Source of the DNA: Lachnospiraceae bacterium
GTDB taxonomy: Bacteria; Bacillota; Clostridia; Lachnospirales; Lachnospiraceae
Reading direction: 5' to 3'
DNA length: 14,619 nucleotides
Assembly: GCA_004558185.1 (NCBI GenBank)
Contig: SFDP01000053.1
Coordinates: 1 to 14,619, forward strand
This document shows positions 5,871-14,318 of this stretch, piece after piece. The first letter of the stretch is position 1; each line of letters opens with the position of its first letter. The translations under genes and the position numbers were made by a program. Below the pieces are notes generated by a model, which saw only the letters and a list, made by a program, of their open reading frames with translations, had not been told where the DNA came from and did not search any database.

Positions 5871-8621
5871 AGGGCTGATGGAAGTTTAATTTTTGATACA
5901 AAACTGGATAGCAGTGGTGTGGTTACTGGCGTTAAGAAGCTGGGAGGTACATTAGGCAGTGTAGCTGCTGGGGGATTAAAGGTTTTTACTGCAGGTGTGG
6001 CTGCTGCATCAGCCGGCGTGACGGTTCTTGGGAAAAAGGCGGTTGAAAGTTTTGCCGACTATGAACAGTTGGTTGGTGGAATCGAAACGCTTTTTGGTGC
6101 AGGAGGCATAACTAAGGTACAGGACTATGCAAAATCAGTAGGAAAGTCCGCATCAGAGGTTAAGAGCGAATTTAATATGCTTATGGAAGCCCAGACTCTT
6201 GCCTTGGATAATGCCAATAAAGCCTATGCAACAGCAGGGCTTTCCGCAAATGACTATATGGAAACGGTCACCAGCTTTGCGGCATCGTTAAAGCAAAGCT
6301 GCAAAGATGAATTAGAAGCAGCAGAAGCAGCAAACCAGGCTGTTATTGATATGTCTGATAATGCCAATAAGATGGGTACAGACATGACAATGATCCAGAA
6401 TGCCTATCAGGGTTTTTCCAAGCAGAACTATACCATGCTGGACAACCTTAAGTTAGGGTATGGTGGCACTAAGGAGGAAATGCAGCGGCTTCTTGCAGAT
6501 GCAGAGAAACTTTCCGGCATTAAATATGATATTAGCAATCTGAATGATGTATTCTCTGCTATTCATGTGATTCAGGAAGAACTTGGCATTACCGGCACTA
6601 CTGCTAAAGAAGCCAGTACCACAATATCTGGAAGCCTGAATATGACTAAAGCGGCATGGTCAAATATGTTGGTTGCCATGACAACCGATAGTATGGACTT
6701 TGATACAGCGGTTAATAACCTTGTAGAAAGCGCTGCCGTTGCTGCTGAAAACCTTCTCCCCAGAATCGAAGCAACACTTAATGGAATGGGGAAACTGATA
6801 GAAGCACTTCTCCCGGTGATAATGGCCAGAGTGCCAGCAATTATTAACGATGTGCTTCCCAGTCTGATTCAGTCGGGAATAGGTATGATTACCGCATTAG
6901 TGGAGGGAATCCACCAGAATCTTCCGCAGATTTTTAGCTGTGCAAGAGAGATTGTTAATTCAATTTTAACAGGGATTGGTGAGATAGCCCCACTATTGTT
7001 TGAAATCGGATTCTCCATATTATTATCAATCGAACAAGGAATTACTGAGGAAATTCCTACTATTGTTCAGGCAATAGTGGAAATTATACCTTACATATCA
7101 GATGCATTTAACGAAAATGCACCAATATTATTACAGGCTGCACTTGATCTATTCATGGCAATCGTAGATGCGATTCCAATAATTATTGAAGGACTATCCG
7201 TAGTATTGCCTGATATTATTACAACCCTGCTTGTGTTCTTTCTTGAAAATATTCCAGTGATTTTAGATGGAGCGATTCAACTCCTTATGGCAATCGTAGA
7301 TGCGATTCCAATAATTATTCAAGGGGTGGTAGAGAACCTTCCACAAATAATCACTGCATTTATAGATGGATTAATTGGTGCGGTACCGCAACTGCTGGAG
7401 GCATCAATAATTCTTTTGATGGCTCTGATAGATGCAATACCAGAAATTGTGTTATTACTAGTAGAAAACCTTCCACAAATTATTACGGCTTTAGTAGATG
7501 GTTTGGTTGGTGCGGTACCAGAAATATTCACGGCGGCAAAGGATTTGCTATGGCAAATTATTGAAGCGATTCCTGAAATCGTAACCGGATTGGCAGAGGC
7601 TATTCCTGATATTATTACCGGGATCGTGAACGGCCTTGCAGCCGGGGCAGGGGCTGTATGGGAAGGTGCTAAATCACTTGGAAGAAATATCATAGATGGT
7701 TTCAAGGATATGCTGGGGATACATTCTCCTAGTGCAGTCATGGAAGAGCAGGGAGACTATTTAACACAAGGTTTAGTCAATGGGCTTGCTACTTTGCCTG
7801 ATCGGGCGATTGGTGCTATCAGTGGAATTCTTGATGGTATTTCACAGTGGGGAGTGGAAATTGTAAATAGAGCTATAGTGATTTCTACCTCTTTTGTTGA
7901 TAACATGATAAACCTTATCAGTCAATTACCAGGGAGATTGTTAGAAATCCTCACCCAAATCCTTTCCAATGTCATTAACTGGGGAAACAATATGCTGCTG
8001 AAAGCCCAAAAGACAGGAATGGACTTTGTCAATGGCATTATAAACTTTCTAAAAGAGTTGCCTGGTAAAATCAGCACCTTGCTAAATGAAATCATAAAGA
8101 AAGTGACTTCCTTTGTCACTGACATGGCTAACAAGGCAACAGAGGCCGGGAAAGGATTCTTTAATAAAATCGTAGAAGCCTTAGCAGGACTTCCAGACAA
8201 AATGTATGAAATAGGAAGCAATATCGTAAGCGGCATCTGGAATGAAATTTCTGCAGGCTGGGATTGGCTTGTAGGAAAAGTGAAAGACCTTGCAAACAGC
8301 CTGTTCGAGGGTGCTAAAGAAGCATTAGATATTCATTCACCATCCAGGAAGTTTAAGTGGCTGGCTGAAATGTGTGTAGCCGGATGGGATGAAGGTGCGG
8401 AAGATCTGATGAATCCTGCTTATATGACCAAAAATATCAATGCCAGCCTTTCAGCGATGAAATCTAATTTTTCTGGAACGAAAGCTGCCGGAGTGGCTGG
8501 ATATGGTGACTTTAAGCAGACAATCAATATTAACAGAGAAATATCTACCCCGGATGAGCTTGCAAGGGCTGTGAGGGTAGAAATGAGATATGGACTAATG
8601 AGAGGTGTACCGGTTGGATAG
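5871..8621 (+). CDS. Tape measure protein, ancestral ATG apparently replaced by AGG
   Basis: From 5871 the frame encodes 916 residues. The N-terminus ADGSLIFDTKLDSSG is a typical tape measure opening, but its first codon is AGG instead of ATG. The first conventional in-frame start is GTG at 5919, which has no ribosome binding site and would delete 16 conserved residues. An N-terminal domain (about 17-310, with SFADYEQLVGGIETLFG and a helical SASEVKSEFN region) precedes hydrophobic repeats of exactly 44 residues (units at 7155, 7287, 7419 and 7551) and a first GIHSPS at about residue 617. A second set of 44-residue units (7890, 8022, 8154) and a second DIHSPS at about 821 follow. The protein runs inside the tail tube, sets its length and is ejected first at infection. 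About 1.5 angstroms per residue predicts a tail of very roughly 135 nm. The stop overlaps the next gene. Confidence 0.88.
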   Translation, partial: RADGSLIFDTKLDSSGVVTGVKKLGGTLGSVAAGGLKVFTAGVAAASAGVTVLGKKAVESFADYEQLVGGIETLFGAGGITKVQDYAKSVGKSASEVKSEFNMLMEAQTLALDNANKAYATAGLSANDYMETVTSFAASLKQSCKDELEAAEAANQAVIDMSDNANKMGTDMTMIQNAYQGFSKQNYTMLDNLKLGYGGTKEEMQRLLADAEKLSGIKYDISNLNDVFSAIHVIQEELGITGTTAKEASTTISGSLNMTKAAWSNMLVAMTTDSMDFDTAVNNLVESAAVAAENLLPRIEATLNGMGKLIEALLPVIMARVPAIINDVLPSLIQSGIGMITALVEGIHQNLPQIFSCAREIVNSILTGIGEIAPLLFEIGFSILLSIEQGITEEIPTIVQAIVEIIPYISDAFNENAPILLQAALDLFMAIVDAIPIIIEGLSVVLPDIITTLLVFFLENIPVILDGAIQLLMAIVDAIPIIIQGVVENLPQIITAFIDGLIGAVPQLLEASIILLMALIDAIPEIVLLLVENLPQIITALVDGLVGAVPEIFTAAKDLLWQIIEAIPEIVTGLAEAIPDIITGIVNGLAAGAGAVWEGAKSLGRNIIDGFKDMLGIHSPSAVMEEQGDYLTQGLVNGLATLPDRAIGAISGILDGISQWGVEIVNRAIVISTSFVDNMINLISQLPGRLLEILTQILSNVINWGNNMLLKAQKTGMDFVNGIINFLKELPGKISTLLNEIIKKVTSFVTDMANKATEAGKGFFNKIVEALAGLPDKMYEIGSNIVSGIWNEISAGWDWLVGKVKDLANSLFEGAKEALDIHSPSRKFKWLAEMCVAGWDEGAEDLMNPAYMTKNINASLSAMKSNFSGTKAAGVAGYGDFKQTININREISTPDELARAVRVEMRYGLMRGVPVG
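7155..7682 (+). repeat. 132-bp tandem repeats within the tape measure gene
   Basis: Four in-register units begin at 7155, 7287, 7419 and 7551. The first two share an exact 33-base match (7155-7187 and 7287-7319). The second and third share AACCTTCCACAAAT and GGTGCGGTACC at the same 132-base offset. Each unit encodes 44 residues built around AIVDAIP, ENLPQIIT and GLIGAVP. The copies decay progressively on either side, consistent with duplication followed by drift. Confidence 0.85.
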
Positions 8622-9483
8622 TAGGGTAAAAGTTAGATTTCTCAGAGAGGATAATAAAGAATTTCATATAGACGGTTCAGATTGGAAGCTGTTGGAGCTT
8701 GATGGTTTTGGAACTTTTGAAAATGACATCAATACGGTGGATAAGGCAATAGGAGACGGAGGAATCATTACTTCAGACAGGATTGCAGCCAAGGACAGAA
8801 CTATAGTGGCAAAATCACTCAACCGTCATCTAAACGATGTACTCAGGAGAGAGGTTGGCTCTTTCTTCAATGCAAAGATGCTCTACAAGGTATATGTAAC
8901 CTATATGGGGATTACCCGGTGGGGAGAGGGGAAAATATACAAGTACAGCCTCCCCACGGGAAATATCCATCAGGCCTTGGAGCTTACGGTCACTCTTTTA
9001 TTTCCCAATCCTTATTTAAAATCTTATGAGGATTTTGGTCGTGATATTGCCGCACTTACACCCATGATAGGATTTCCCTATTTGTGCAATGTTGCTCCTG
9101 GCCATGTTTATGGGATTACCGGAGGAATTTATAATTTTGCCAAACAGGTAATTTTAGAGAATGACGGCGATGTGGAAACCTACTGCCGAGCCATTTTCGT
9201 GGCTAAAGGTGTGGTAACCAATCCTGCCTTGATTATTGGAGAAGATTATGTGAAGGTACTGGACATCATGCAAAAAGGTGATGTGATCGAGATGGATTTT
9301 ACGAAAGACCCTCCAACGGTAAGGAAAAATGGAGTTAACTGCATCGGAAAATGTGACAGAAAATCCTCTTTCGATGCAATGAGTTTAGGGATTGGAGATA
9401 CCGCCATACAGTATGATGCTGATGATGGTTCCAATCTTCTACAGGTGTCTATTTATTACAATAAGCTATATGCAGTGATGTAG
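8614..9483 (+). CDS. Distal tail protein (Dit-like, siphovirus tail family)
   Basis: The start is the TTG at 8614, eight bases past GAGG (8602-8605). The GTG at 8605 lies within that ribosome binding site itself and is unlikely. The 289-residue product opens DSRVKVRFLREDNKEF. It has the family's conserved belt with DGFGTFENDI, then DRTIVAKSLNRHLNDVLRR and the strand-rich galectin-like second half containing ILENDGDVETYCRAIF and YVKVLDIMQKGD. Dit forms a hexamer at the tail end and links tube to hub and receptor-binding proteins. It sits between tape measure and hub genes as expected. The start overlaps the tape measure stop by eight bases. Confidence 0.82.
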   Translation: MDSRVKVRFLREDNKEFHIDGSDWKLLELDGFGTFENDINTVDKAIGDGGIITSDRIAAKDRTIVAKSLNRHLNDVLRREVGSFFNAKMLYKVYVTYMGITRWGEGKIYKYSLPTGNIHQALELTVTLLFPNPYLKSYEDFGRDIAALTPMIGFPYLCNVAPGHVYGITGGIYNFAKQVILENDGDVETYCRAIFVAKGVVTNPALIIGEDYVKVLDIMQKGDVIEMDFTKDPPTVRKNGVNCIGKCDRKSSFDAMSLGIGDTAIQYDADDGSNLLQVSIYYNKLYAVM

Positions 9484-9493
9484 GAGGTACATA

Positions 9494-10588
9494 ATGGCAT
9501 CAGGTTTTAATGTGATTGCTCTTGATGAAAAGTATCAGATCGTATCTCTGTTGAGATATACAAATCTTCAATGGAATAGAAAATACTTTGAACCGGGTAC
9601 GTTTTCTCTTGAAATTCCATTGGAGCAATATAACTCCAATTACAAATACATTTACACTAAGGACAGGCCGGAGATGGGAAAGATCACTCAGGTTAATTAT
9701 GTGGATCAGGGTTCCTATAGGGCTATCTATTTGAGTGGCTACTTTCTGGAGAATGAATTAAACAGGAGGGTTGTCTACCGTAATGGAACAACCAACATTG
9801 CTAATGCCCCAGCATGGGTAAATAAAACAGGCAATGCAGAAGAGGTTGCTTTTGCTTTCTTTAATTCATTTAAAGATGTGATCCTGTCTGATGGGAAAAA
9901 ATGTCTTTTAGGGATAGATTCAGGGAAAAATCAGCAAAGAGGAAAAGCGGCAGCTCATGAGCGTTGCGGAGAATATCTGGGAAATAAAATTTATCATATT
10001 TTAAAGGCTTCCAAAATGTCCTACCGTATAAGCTATGACTTTCAGACCAGCAAGAAAGTATTCAGTGTTTGGAGTGGAGTTGACAGGACACAAGAGCAGA
10101 TAGAAAACAACCCTATCATTTTTTCTACACATTATGGGAACATTAAAAAGCCAAATGTCTTGACAGATTACACTAATTATAAGAATGGGTGCATTGTTGA
10201 CAATGAAAACGATGCAATAACGTATTCCCAAGTGGTTTTGGAAAGAACTGACATCAACGACAATCTGCAGGATAGTTTTGTCTACTTAAAATCGGCAATC
10301 AACCGTAATGACTATACATCTGATTCCCAATTTGTAGCTGCATTAAAATCAGAAGGATATACAGAGTTATCTGATCACGTAAAAACAGTCAACGTGGAAT
10401 TTGATGCTATGGAGGGATCTTATGAATATATGATTGATTTTGACCTCGGGGATATATGCTCAATAGAGATACCAGAGATCAGCATATCAGCAGATGCGGT
10501 TCTTATTGGTTGTTACGAAGTGATAAAAAAAGGTACATGGGGGCTTACGCTTGAGTTTGGCACTCCCATTTTAAAGAATAGGAGGTAG
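9494..10588 (+). CDS. Tail hub protein, Siphovirus ReqiPepy6 Gp37-like
   Basis: This 364-residue protein opens ASGFNVIALDEKYQIVSLL and then LQWNRKYFEPGTFSLEIPLEQYN. This is the hallmark of the Gp37-like family of tail-tip hub proteins, which share the gp27/Tal hub fold. Further family signs are YKYIYTKDRPEMGKI and SGYFLENELNRRVVYR. The C-terminal end carries a strand-rich domain (GDICSIEIPEISISAD, GTWGLTLEFGTP). It lacks any extra peptidase or lysozyme domain, so it is a short hub and not a tail lysin. A good AGGAGG site precedes the ATG. The gene is followed after five bases by the fibre-like gene. Confidence 0.82.
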   Translation: MASGFNVIALDEKYQIVSLLRYTNLQWNRKYFEPGTFSLEIPLEQYNSNYKYIYTKDRPEMGKITQVNYVDQGSYRAIYLSGYFLENELNRRVVYRNGTTNIANAPAWVNKTGNAEEVAFAFFNSFKDVILSDGKKCLLGIDSGKNQQRGKAAAHERCGEYLGNKIYHILKASKMSYRISYDFQTSKKVFSVWSGVDRTQEQIENNPIIFSTHYGNIKKPNVLTDYTNYKNGCIVDNENDAITYSQVVLERTDINDNLQDSFVYLKSAINRNDYTSDSQFVAALKSEGYTELSDHVKTVNVEFDAMEGSYEYMIDFDLGDICSIEIPEISISADAVLIGCYEVIKKGTWGLTLEFGTPILKNRR

Positions 10589-10593
10589 GTAAA

Positions 10594-11904
10594 ATGATAG
10601 GTTATCCATTAGATTCCCACATTTCATTTGATAAAAGTGGAATACCGGTATATGACCGGGCAATAACATCTGCTCCATTAAGAAAGCTAACGAAAAGTCT
10701 GTTTTCAGATGGAGTGCTGCCAAATCCATCTACAAACCTTCAAGTAATAGCAGATGGAGAAAAAATTAAGATCAAGGCGGGCTTTGCTCTTTGTGATGGC
10801 TGCCAGAAGTTACAGGAAGAAGATCTCTCTCTTTCCCTGCCAGCGGCTGATGGAACAAACAGCAGGATTGATACGGTCGTTTTACGCTTAAATAATAACG
10901 AAGATGTTAGGGAGTGTGAGTTTCATGTAATTAGTGGAATTGCAGCAGCATCTCCGGTTCGCCCCCAATTAACCCGTACGGAATCAATATGGGAGATTGG
11001 TCTTGCAGATATTAGGAGGAAAGCCAATTCCACAGAGGTGACTACGGCCAACATTGCAGATACCAGATATGAGACTTCAAGGTGCGGAATCATTTCCTCT
11101 ATTAGTCGGTTTGACACTACTACTTTATATCAGCAGGTGCAAGATGATCTTGAACGATTCAGGAATGTAAGCCAAGTAGAGTTTGATCAATGGTTTGATA
11201 CAGTGAAAAATATTTTGTCTGGTGATACTGCTGGTAATTTACTGAATATGATTAATACAGCGAATGATCAAATTGATGCTATTGCCGAACAGATTGGCAG
11301 TTTATCCAGTCTCAGCACAACAGAAAAATCTAACCTGGTAGCAGCACTGAATGAACTGAAAAACACTATCCCCACCAAAACCTCACAGCTTCAAAACGAT
11401 AGTGGATTCAAAACCACAGATAACAACACCTGGAAAGCGAATACTGCTTCCAGTGAAGGATATGTGGCCAGAGGCAGTGGTAAGGCAAATATGGTATGGA
11501 AAACCGATTCCAATGGTAATCCGGCATGGAGACCAGACGCTACGGTAGCCCTTTTAGACACTGCAGAAACCATCAAGGCCAATACCGCTTCCGGGAAAGG
11601 AGCCGGGGCTTTGGGGGTAAAGGCATTGTATAACGAATTAAAAAAATCTGTCAGTGATGGGAAAGGTACTGTCGCATCTGCCATCACTGCAAAGGGTGTC
11701 GGTACCGCAGCAGATGCCACCTTTGCCACTATGGCAGCGAATATTCGGAATATCCAGACCACCAAGACCGTAGCCTATGAACTTCGTGTAGACGGAGGAC
11801 AAAATTCAACAGCAACACTGACAATAGGTGGTCAGGTGCTTACGGTTAAACAGCCCAATTCCGGCTGGTCAGCTAATGCCATAACCGGAACCATTACCTT
11901 ATAA
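10594..11904 (+). CDS. Baseplate/tail fibre-like protein (probable receptor-binding)
   Basis: This 436-residue protein has at least three parts. The N-terminal 190 residues (GYPLDSHISFDKSGIPVYDRAIT, a DTVVLRLN strand, IWEIGLADIRRKA) resemble the attachment domain of Bacillota phage baseplate proteins with a head-like opening for the tail tip. A helical linker follows (about 195-265). A tail-fibre-like region holds GYVARGSGKANMVWKTDSNG (residue 289 on) and a DGKGTVASAITAKG...ADATFATMAANIRNI block (about 352-387) shared by many fibres. The end is a small strand-rich domain with TATLTIGGQVLTVKQPN. It should make host contact. Fibre assignment is fair, receptor unknown. The start is preceded by AGGAGGTAGG. 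Confidence 0.7.
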   Translation: MIGYPLDSHISFDKSGIPVYDRAITSAPLRKLTKSLFSDGVLPNPSTNLQVIADGEKIKIKAGFALCDGCQKLQEEDLSLSLPAADGTNSRIDTVVLRLNNNEDVRECEFHVISGIAAASPVRPQLTRTESIWEIGLADIRRKANSTEVTTANIADTRYETSRCGIISSISRFDTTTLYQQVQDDLERFRNVSQVEFDQWFDTVKNILSGDTAGNLLNMINTANDQIDAIAEQIGSLSSLSTTEKSNLVAALNELKNTIPTKTSQLQNDSGFKTTDNNTWKANTASSEGYVARGSGKANMVWKTDSNGNPAWRPDATVALLDTAETIKANTASGKGAGALGVKALYNELKKSVSDGKGTVASAITAKGVGTAADATFATMAANIRNIQTTKTVAYELRVDGGQNSTATLTIGGQVLTVKQPNSGWSANAITGTITL

Positions 11905-11934
11905 AGGAAGGAAAGAAAAAGAAAGGAAACCAGT

Positions 11935-12801
11935 ATGCTTAATTTAAACTATAGCGGGGAAAAAACCATACATAAAGTGGATTTTGATATTGTCAGCGAA
12001 CATATCGTAAAGATTGTGGGTTCACTGCCAGCCAAAACCAAAGGCTTCACCCTGTCCAGAGAGGGAGAGGAGGACGACTGGGATTATTTAGGCTTTACCA
12101 ACATCTACCAGCAGGGGGATGGGGAAATCCTGTTTTCTGATGATGGCTCAGTCTACATAAAGCCAAAACCGGTAGTGCAGTTTCTTGTGGAGGGGGGAGG
12201 GAGCCTTTCCGGGGAAGTCAGGCAGGAGGCAGAACGCTTTGAGCAGCTAATCCCTCCCACGGTAGAGGTGGAAGAAAACTATTCCTTTGCCGGGTGGCGG
12301 CCGGAGCTTCCTAAAGAGGGAGAAATCGAAAGGGATATGACCTTTGTGGCCAGTATCCGGTATGTTCCTACCTTAGAGGAAGCGCAGGAGGAAAAGGTCG
12401 TGGAAATGAATGCCATGCAGCAGACAGTAATCCATCAGGGGGTAGATGTAGAGCTGAGTGATGGCAGCATTGAGCATTTCACCTTAACCGATCAGGATCA
12501 GGCTTCCTTAATGGCTTTGCAGTCACAAGTTGAACAAGGAGCAGAGTTTGTCCCATGGCATAACGCTAATCAGGAGAACCACTGCAAATACTACAAAAAT
12601 GCAGATATGGCAAAGATCGTACAGGCGGCTTTATCTTTTGTGATTTATCAGGTAACTTATTTCAGAGATTTACGGATTTATATTCGATCTCTGCAAACGA
12701 AAGAAGAGGTGGCTGCCGTTACTTATGGTATGCCTATTCCTGAAGCATACCAGAGCCAGGTACTTAAGGATATGCTGGCGCAGATGGAGGGAGGAGCGTA
12801 A
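11935..12801 (+). CDS. Phage protein with internal beta-grasp repeat and DUF4376-like C-terminus
   Basis: This 288-residue protein has three regions. The first 75 residues are strand-rich. Residues about 81-142 (VQFLVEGGGSLSGE, then NYSFAGWRPELP and DMTFVASI) resemble one internalin-B-type or Flg_new repeat, a beta-grasp often found on cell surfaces. Residues about 155-285 match what I recall of the phage DUF4376 group (LSDGSIEHFTLTDQDQASL, VEQGAEFVPWH, QVTYFRDLRIYIRSL). The role is unproven. Such proteins sit after fibres and could be fibre-associated, adhesion-like or chaperone-like. A purine-rich leader precedes the ATG. The stop overlaps the next ATG in TAATG. Confidence 0.65.
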   Translation: MLNLNYSGEKTIHKVDFDIVSEHIVKIVGSLPAKTKGFTLSREGEEDDWDYLGFTNIYQQGDGEILFSDDGSVYIKPKPVVQFLVEGGGSLSGEVRQEAERFEQLIPPTVEVEENYSFAGWRPELPKEGEIERDMTFVASIRYVPTLEEAQEEKVVEMNAMQQTVIHQGVDVELSDGSIEHFTLTDQDQASLMALQSQVEQGAEFVPWHNANQENHCKYYKNADMAKIVQAALSFVIYQVTYFRDLRIYIRSLQTKEEVAAVTYGMPIPEAYQSQVLKDMLAQMEGGA

Positions 12802-13244
12802 TGGAATGGATTTTATTCTTTATCGGCGGCAGGCTATACACCTGGTTTGAGCTTCTCTGGCGGGGCTATACCCACTGGACCATGTTTATCTTAGGTGGTT
12901 TGTGTTTTGTGATTTTAGGATTGCTGAACGAATACCGCTATAGCTGGAACATGGCTCTATTAAAGCAGGCCTTGATTGGAGCGGTGGTGATTACCGGCTT
13001 TGAGTTTGTCAGTGGCTGTATCGTCAACCTGTGGCTTAAGTGGAATGTCTGGGATTATTCCGACCTTCCCTTTAACCTGTATGGCCAGATATGCCTGTAT
13101 TACTTTTTACTATGGATACCCCTATCCATCATCGGCATTATGCTGGATGACTGGATTCGCTATGTGGTGTATTTAGCCCTGCATAAAACGTTCCCAGGGA
13201 TGCAGAAGCGGGAAAGGCCACACTATCGCCTACTCAAGGCATAA
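12801..13244 (+). CDS. Integral membrane protein of the putative ABC-transporter CmpB family
   Basis: This 147-residue protein has about four hydrophobic segments: residues 1-18, 25-43, 52-77 and 94-128. Conserved CmpB-family motifs are visible: GGRLYTWFELLWRGYTHWTM, ILGGLCFVILGLLNE, TGFEFVSGCIVNLWLKWNVWDYS and LPFNLYGQICLYYFLLW. No ATP-binding partner is present. Similar short copies occur in Bacillota phages just before the lysis genes, but their role is unknown. It could act as a holin, an antiholin or a superinfection factor; none is shown. The ATG overlaps the preceding stop by one base, so it is made with the fibre-region protein. Confidence 0.72.
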   Translation: MEWILFFIGGRLYTWFELLWRGYTHWTMFILGGLCFVILGLLNEYRYSWNMALLKQALIGAVVITGFEFVSGCIVNLWLKWNVWDYSDLPFNLYGQICLYYFLLWIPLSIIGIMLDDWIRYVVYLALHKTFPGMQKRERPHYRLLKA

Positions 13245-13274
13245 GAAAAGAAGAACACAAAGGAGGATTAACCA

Positions 13275-13604
13275 ATGGAAGGAGAATTAGGAAGAGACTA
13301 TGTAAGAAAGGATTATTTTGAGCAGGTCATTAACCGGATCATGGATGAAAACAAACGGCTCCATAAGCGGGTGGAGGAATTGGAGGATGAAATCAAAAAG
13401 CAGGCAGAAATCTCCCTCACCTTAGAGCGGTTTGCCATCAATCTGGATCATATCCTGAATCAGCTTGAGACACAGAGCCAGCGGCTGAAAAAGCTGGAAG
13501 AGGTGCCGTTAGAAACCAATAAGAAGGTGAGAGATGCCTTAATCAATACCATTATCGGTGGTGTGATCGGTGCCTTTGTGGCAAAGCTGTTGACCATGCT
13601 GTAG
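13275..13604 (+). CDS. XhlA-like holin-associated protein
   Basis: This 109-residue protein is a charged amphipathic coiled coil over about residues 10-85, with heptad-like leucines in RLHKRVEELEDEIKKQAE and LNQLETQSQRLKKLEEV. A single C-terminal membrane helix (TIIGGVIGAFVAKLLTML) follows. That is the layout of the Bacillus XhlA hemolysin-like family, which works with a holin and endolysin in host lysis. The start follows AGGAGG. It is one of a run of small membrane genes ahead of the lysozyme. Confidence 0.75.
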   Translation: MEGELGRDYVRKDYFEQVINRIMDENKRLHKRVEELEDEIKKQAEISLTLERFAINLDHILNQLETQSQRLKKLEEVPLETNKKVRDALINTIIGGVIGAFVAKLLTML

Positions 13605-13614
13605 GAGAAAGCCA

Positions 13615-13914
13615 GTGAAGAAAAGGAAAAAGAAAGCCAGAAGGAGCAGCTTTAGCACCTTTACCAAAAAGTGGGTAAGCCAGCTTATGTATGTGGCTAT
13701 GTTTGACATTCAACTGTCTTACCTGCTTGCCTTTCTGGGAAAGGAGCAGATTGCTGAGACCCTGTCCATTACGGTAGTGACGGAGATTATCGGGGTAATG
13801 GCGGTGTACTTTGTAAAATCCTTTCTGGAAACGAAGGAACAAGAGAAAATCAGAATACAGGAAAGAGAAATGGATAGCTGCATAGAAGCAGCGGAAAGCG
13901 AGGAAGAAGGATGA
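13615..13914 (+). CDS. Holin-like membrane protein
   Basis: A 99-residue protein begins at GTG behind TAGGAG. A strongly basic start (KKRKKKARR) leads to two hydrophobic segments, about residues 22-41 (SQLMYVAMFDIQLSYLLAFL) and 51-70 (SITVVTEIIGVMAVYFVKSF), and an acidic tail. The KEQIAETLSITVVTEIIGV stretch recurs in short Clostridia phage proteins at lysis loci. The small size, two membrane spans and charged ends fit a class II-type holin, which would form the membrane lesion that releases endolysin. The stop overlaps the next start (ATGA). It may cooperate with the XhlA-like and LLH-type proteins on either side. Confidence 0.62.
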   Translation: MKKRKKKARRSSFSTFTKKWVSQLMYVAMFDIQLSYLLAFLGKEQIAETLSITVVTEIIGVMAVYFVKSFLETKEQEKIRIQEREMDSCIEAAESEEEG

Positions 13915-14318
13915 AATGGTTAGTAGAAAACTGGTATTTAATTGTGTCGGCAGTGGCTTTGATCGGAGCAGCAGTGGCAGTGGCATACCGCTTTTTGGGA
14001 CAGCCCAGTGAAAAGCAGGTGGAAAAAATCAAGGAATGGCTGATCTGGGCTTGCATCGAAGCGGAGAGAGCCTTACAGTCCGGCACCGGGCAGCTTAAGC
14101 TAAGAGAGGTATGGAACCTGTTCTGTGCTGTTCCGGCCTTTGGCTGGGTGGCAAGGATCATTGCCTTTGATACTTTTTCCGGCTGGGTAACGGAAGCCCT
14201 GTCCACGGTCAAGCGGATGCTGGTAGAAAACCCCAGATTGGCAAGCTACGTTTACGGAGATAAGGCAATCGATGAGGTGGCAAAGCTATGGGAGCAGTTG
14301 AAAGGGGGAGCGGAATGA
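13911..14318 (+). CDS. LLH-type phage holin
   Basis: This 135-residue protein has one strong N-terminal membrane helix (about 7-28) followed by a cytoplasmic helical part. The helical part carries KEWLIWACIEAERALQSGTG, QLKLREVWNLFC and SGWVTEALSTVKRML, matching the LLH-family holin domain described in Lactobacillus phage LL-H relatives. The length is usual. It overlaps the upstream holin-like gene (ATGA) and the 32-residue gene downstream (ATGA), so all three are probably made from one coupled message. The holin role is a family assignment. Confidence 0.72.
   Translation: MKWLVENWYLIVSAVALIGAAVAVAYRFLGQPSEKQVEKIKEWLIWACIEAERALQSGTGQLKLREVWNLFCAVPAFGWVARIIAFDTFSGWVTEALSTVKRMLVENPRLASYVYGDKAIDEVAKLWEQLKGGAE

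Noticed and set aside
5878..5889. ATG just downstream of the tape measure ribosome binding site as its start
   Set aside because: It is out of frame and ends after three codons. Reaching the tape measure frame would need a frameshift at an unconvincing site.
7155..7682. Spaced repeats as a CRISPR array
   Set aside because: The repeats are 132 bases long, in frame and encode the tape measure protein. There are no short direct repeats with unique spacers.
8605..8613. GTG at 8605 as start of the distal tail protein
   Set aside because: The GTG overlaps the ribosome binding site itself. The TTG at 8614 has proper spacing and begins the family-like N-terminus.
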